NCBI GenBank assembly: GCA_002973575.1
Contig: PVEQ01000028.1
Span: 1 to 36,735, forward strand
Source: Sediminibacterium magnilacihabitans
GTDB taxonomy: Bacteria; Bacteroidota; Bacteroidia; Chitinophagales; Chitinophagaceae
Reading direction: 5' to 3'
Length of the DNA: 36,735 nt
The notes under the pieces were generated by a model that was not told where the DNA came from, ran no database searches, and worked only from the letters and a program-made list of their open reading frames with translations. This document shows, piece after piece, positions 33,831-36,735 of the stretch (the first letter of the stretch is position 1; every line of letters starts with the position of its first letter). The translations under genes and the position numbers were made by a program.

Positions 33831-33994
33831 TGCAAATTATTGCCAGCCAAAGACCCGTCTTTTGAGATCATATTGGCTGGCAATATTGACTGCAAATTGT
33901 CCAAAAGTGTTTTTTTGAGAGACTTGTGGCTGAATATAAAATTTTATAATTGTCCATAAGTCATTTTAAAAACGACTTATGGCTAGATATAATT
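33831..33994. repeat. Array of three hairpin units (six alternating half-sites) after the integrase gene
   Basis: Three tandem units with periods of about 60 and 53 bases each consist of a minus half-site, a variable T-rich spacer and a plus half-site. Unit 1 pairs TATTGCCAGCCAA (33838-33850) with TTGGCTGGCAATA (33873-33885), 13 perfect bases. Unit 2 pairs CCAAAAGT (33901) with ACTTGTGG (33922), imperfectly. Unit 3 pairs CCATAAGTC (33954-33962) with GACTTATGG (33974-33982) perfectly. The half-site core, (A/T)TGGCTnnATATAA, resembles the half-sites of the array at 28895-29019. Confidence 0.75.
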
Positions 33995-33998
33995 TATT

Positions 33999-34016
33999 AG
34001 CCGCCAAGCGGCTTTT
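33999..34016. terminator. Short GC-rich hairpin, likely terminator between integrase and TrlF-like gene
   Basis: AGCCGC and GCGGCT form a 6-base stem with a CAA loop, followed by TTTAAAA on the plus strand and AATAAATT on the minus strand. It could serve both convergent genes. No other gene is visible in the 300 bases between them. Confidence 0.45.
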
Positions 34017-34113
34017 AAAATCAGCTTTTTTAATGAATATTTCTCTCGCCAGCACTGTTCCGTCACCCATTAAATTCTAAACAGCAAAATTACACAGACG
34101 CTATTTAGTAATG

Positions 34114-36627
34114 TTATTTTCTGAATCCGTATTTACGTTCCCTATAAATAAATGCATCTTCACCGCCTTCTAATACATCGCACACGTGTTCTCTAATACC
34201 CATTTGCTGTAACACGCCAGTAACGCCAGGGCTTTTAAAGGTATTTTCCAAAGAACCAGTGATATATTCAAACTGATATTTTTCATTAACCTTGCCGGCA
34301 TCCTGACCATTTTGATTGGCTACAATAACTTCTTCAGCATCTGTTGATACAACAAGATTGGCATTGTGCGTTACAAGGATTATCTGCCGTTGTATTTTCT
34401 TTTCCTTGATAAAATCATTTAAATCTTTGAAAATCGTTCTATTATCCAGATTGTCTTCAGGTTGGTCAATCAGTATGGGATGTTTTGCATTACTGAGGTG
34501 AAGAATTATTTGCAATAAAACCAACCCTCTTTTACCAGGGGACATCTGCAGAATATCATCACCATTCGCTTTTATGTTATACTTGAATTTATAATTGTCC
34601 TTGAATAACTGGGTGATAGCGTCCTGCGAACGATAACCAGACCTGAATTTTATCTGGTTTTGTTCGGCCGCCCAAACCCTATCAAAAATAGCTTTCAGAT
34701 TTTCTATGTGAGATTCTTCCGTGAATGTGTAATTATTGCTTCCATCAAAACAGTTGCCAAATAACGTTGAAAAGTTTGATCTGCCATCCAGCAAACCACA
34801 AAATCCATTTTGAAAAGAAACATTGTCGATTTCGAGATGAGCTTCCAGGTGTAGTCCAGTATCAATTTGTGATAGGTCAGGCTTTTGTATTTCGGTTAAA
34901 ATCTGCTTGTAATTTTCAAAAAGCAGTTCAACGTTTTTGAGAATCTCTGTTTTTAATTGAATTCCTGATTGTTTAACCTGATTAAGTTGTTTTTCTTTTT
35001 CGTCGATCCGCTTTAGTTTGCTCTCATCATCTATTACTTCTTTCTCCAACCGTTTTAACAATTGCTGGTTCGATATTTTTGCAGTGAAGGGATTTAAGGC
35101 TTGGTCTACCTGTGTAATTGTTGTTGTTTTAGTTGTGATTGCCTTATCAAAGTCTCCGTAAAGTGTAGTGTATTTGATCGACAATTTATCAAACAAATCG
35201 ACTGATTCTTTTATATCCTGGCGGATATTATCAGCAATATAATCCTGTGCAATACCTTCTGTAATTTCAAACCACTGTAGAGAAGTAGATTCTAACCTCG
35301 TTGCAACTTCTGCTTTTAAATCAGCCAACTCCTGTATATATTCCTGAACTCTTTCTTTATACCCTTCGACTTTTGATTTTGCGATACTTACTCTTTCTTT
35401 TTTCTTTTGAAGTTTTGCAAAGAGGGTAGCTTCTTGTGGAGTAAAGCCTGCTTTTTCGTTTAAGTCAGCGATCTCTTTTCTTACTTTATCAATATTATCT
35501 TGTATTGCTTTTTTGTCGCCGATTTCCCTTGTTTCTTTAGCCAAAGCTTCTACGTTCGCTCTTATCAGAAAAACCTCATTAATGTCATTGCCAATTTTTA
35601 AATTTAGTTCCTGGATTTTTCTGGTTTGTCCTTCACTAAACTTTTTGAAATCGCTGTTCTGGAATAATATACTCTCAATTAGTTCCGCTAGTTTCTTTTC
35701 GCCTTTCTGTTCCGCGAGGTGGTTAATGTACATCTGCGGTATATAGGTTATCTGCCGGTTTTGGGTTTCAATCGGATCGGACAATGCATTTATAACACCA
35801 TCCTTCCATTTCACTTTAAAATCAAAGCCGGACACTTTACTGAATAAGTCATATTCTTTTTCGTTAACCACTCCCAATCTTTCTTTCACCTGCTGGGGAT
35901 CAATCGCTTTTGCAATATGATATAGTAGTAAAGATTTACCAGAAGATTTACCTCCAATGATAACATTGAGATTAGGGTTGATTTCGATTGCCGTAGCATC
36001 AAAATACTGCGTCCCTACATCTCCTACGAACTTCACTTTGTCAATTACATTATAAGCAGTCTTTTCGTCTGGCTTATCATCTTTAATCAAAATTCTAGTT
36101 ACAGGTTCATACTTTATCTGCCTTAATCCATCAAAGGTTGGATCACCCTTAATCCATGTAAAGCATTTACCAACCCTGTCTTTTTGCGATGTTTCGCTTG
36201 AATTATAATGTGCGTCACTACAATCAAGTAATAGATGATTTACAAGCTCTTGTTTCAGTTTCTGTTTTGCGTTTTCACATGCCGCAACAGATTCGGAAGA
36301 AATAAATACAAAATCGACTTTATTAATGATGTCTTTCTTTTCCGCAATACTTTGATCATTCCAGGACAGACTGGCCCATTCAGTTTTTCCGATTGCAGTA
36401 AGAAAATTATCATTCAAATAAGTATTCGAATGTAGGAGTGATAGAATATCATCTTCATTAAGGTTAAGATTGTTAAATCCTTCCTCCAGATCGGTACCAT
36501 AGTTTGGTAACTGTTCCGCCGCAACACTTGCTTTTATAGCCTTTCCTAAATCACCTAAACTTTCAGGCGTTATGATGCCGCTCCAGGAAATACCAGATAA
36601 ACCTGGCGACAGCTGATATTTACCCAT
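34114..36627 (-). CDS. TrlF-like PHP/AAA ATPase (SMC-like), apparently lacking the N-terminal PHP half
   Basis: An 837-residue protein from ATG 36627. Near residue 134 it has DCSDAHYNS, the last metal-binding block of a PHP phosphoesterase, then CFTWIKGDPTFDGLRQIKYE, the linker typical of TrlF-family proteins. The ABC/SMC-like ATPase follows: Walker A GGKSSGKS (about 224-231), a long coiled-coil region (about 320-600), the signature-like QMSPGKRGLVLL, Walker B HPILIDQPEDNLD (about 716), and an H-loop-like ILVTHNANL. Full TrlF proteins begin with an HxH-containing PHP half, and that is absent here: an in-frame stop lies at 36658. The gene may be N-truncated, frameshifted or a variant. TrlF-type ATPases are found in defence islands. 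Confidence 0.82.
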   Translation of the reverse strand: MGKYQLSPGLSGISWSGIITPESLGDLGKAIKASVAAEQLPNYGTDLEEGFNNLNLNEDDILSLLHSNTYLNDNFLTAIGKTEWASLSWNDQSIAEKKDIINKVDFVFISSESVAACENAKQKLKQELVNHLLLDCSDAHYNSSETSQKDRVGKCFTWIKGDPTFDGLRQIKYEPVTRILIKDDKPDEKTAYNVIDKVKFVGDVGTQYFDATAIEINPNLNVIIGGKSSGKSLLLYHIAKAIDPQQVKERLGVVNEKEYDLFSKVSGFDFKVKWKDGVINALSDPIETQNRQITYIPQMYINHLAEQKGEKKLAELIESILFQNSDFKKFSEGQTRKIQELNLKIGNDINEVFLIRANVEALAKETREIGDKKAIQDNIDKVRKEIADLNEKAGFTPQEATLFAKLQKKKERVSIAKSKVEGYKERVQEYIQELADLKAEVATRLESTSLQWFEITEGIAQDYIADNIRQDIKESVDLFDKLSIKYTTLYGDFDKAITTKTTTITQVDQALNPFTAKISNQQLLKRLEKEVIDDESKLKRIDEKEKQLNQVKQSGIQLKTEILKNVELLFENYKQILTEIQKPDLSQIDTGLHLEAHLEIDNVSFQNGFCGLLDGRSNFSTLFGNCFDGSNNYTFTEESHIENLKAIFDRVWAAEQNQIKFRSGYRSQDAITQLFKDNYKFKYNIKANGDDILQMSPGKRGLVLLQIILHLSNAKHPILIDQPEDNLDNRTIFKDLNDFIKEKKIQRQIILVTHNANLVVSTDAEEVIVANQNGQDAGKVNEKYQFEYITGSLENTFKSPGVTGVLQQMGIREHVCDVLEGGEDAFIYRERKYGFRK

Positions 36628-36735
36628 CAATCCATTTAGGCAATGGTTCGGTAAGAATTAAGGTGTGAATATGTGGAAAAATTGGACACAATAAAAGGTA
36701 AAAGAAAAGGGATTAGTTATGTGTGCAAACAACAA
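36628..36735. other. Right edge upstream of the TrlF-like gene
   Basis: On the minus strand another frame runs from the edge through CPIFPHIHTLILTEPLPKWI and stops at a TAA that overlaps the ATG of the TrlF-like gene (ATGGGTAA). It may be the end of an upstream gene, or the missing PHP part in another frame. The window ends too soon to tell. Confidence 0.3.

Noticed and set aside
33831..33994. Retron ncRNA or integron attC array
   Set aside because: No reverse transcriptase is nearby, the recombinase is not an integron integrase, and there are no gene cassettes with these sites between them.

Overview
The window looks like a chromosomal segment of a Bacteroidota bacterium, most likely of the Chitinophagaceae. 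The signs are SusC/SusD-type outer-membrane genes, ECF sigma/FecR pairs, STN-bearing TonB receptors, FG-GAP/ASPIC lipoproteins, a Tat-exported Gfo/Idh/MocA oxidoreductase beside a DUF1080 protein, and weak or absent Shine-Dalgarno sequences. The species cannot be named from this alone.

Region 1 (1-2.5 kb) holds a small membrane protein coupled to an N-acetylmuramoyl-L-alanine amidase, a secreted Tyr/His/Asp-rich protein and a VOC-fold protein. Region 2 (2.6-9.9 kb) is a complete trans-envelope signalling and uptake unit: ECF sigma, FecR anti-sigma, SusC with an STN domain, and SusD, closed by a strong hairpin terminator. Region 3 (10.0-17.8 kb) is a tightly packed set of four exported proteins: PAP2/vanadium-haloperoxidase-like, CRTAC1-like FG-GAP/ASPIC, a large FG-GAP/ASPIC lipoprotein, and a second PAP2/haloperoxidase-like lipoprotein. 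Three of the genes overlap or nearly abut their neighbours. Region 4 (17.9-24.1 kb) holds a minus-strand VOC gene with a short upstream frame, then a second sigma/FecR/TonB-receptor unit whose last gene is an exported histidine phosphatase. Region 5 (24.2-28.0 kb) holds a secreted protein with a cysteine-rich C-terminus that matches the CS-alpha-beta (defensin-like) spacing, then an oxidoreductase/DUF1080 pair of the 3-keto-sugar type.

From about 28.1 kb to the right edge the DNA is visibly more AT-rich and is an eroded accessory region. It contains a small HTH-like gene cut off by an IS3-family remnant, a DUF234-type AAA ATPase preceded by an array of alternating inverted repeats, an AbiE pair with an intact AbiEi regulator but a shortened AbiEii, and a ParDE/RelBE-like module in which both genes are broken. 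It also contains the 3' half of a tRNA-Met gene with its terminator (a probable attachment site), a tyrosine recombinase followed by a second array of the same type of alternating repeats, and a TrlF-like ATPase that seems to lack the first half of its PHP domain.

The points most worth checking are: (1) the two related arrays of roughly 53-60 bp hairpin units, one before the ATPase and one after the integrase; (2) an exact 102-bp copy of an internal piece of the ATPase gene sitting at the broken end of the ParE-like toxin gene; (3) the defensin-like cysteine pattern on a bacterial secreted protein; and (4) the alternating haloperoxidase-like/FG-GAP cluster next to a SusCD pair.
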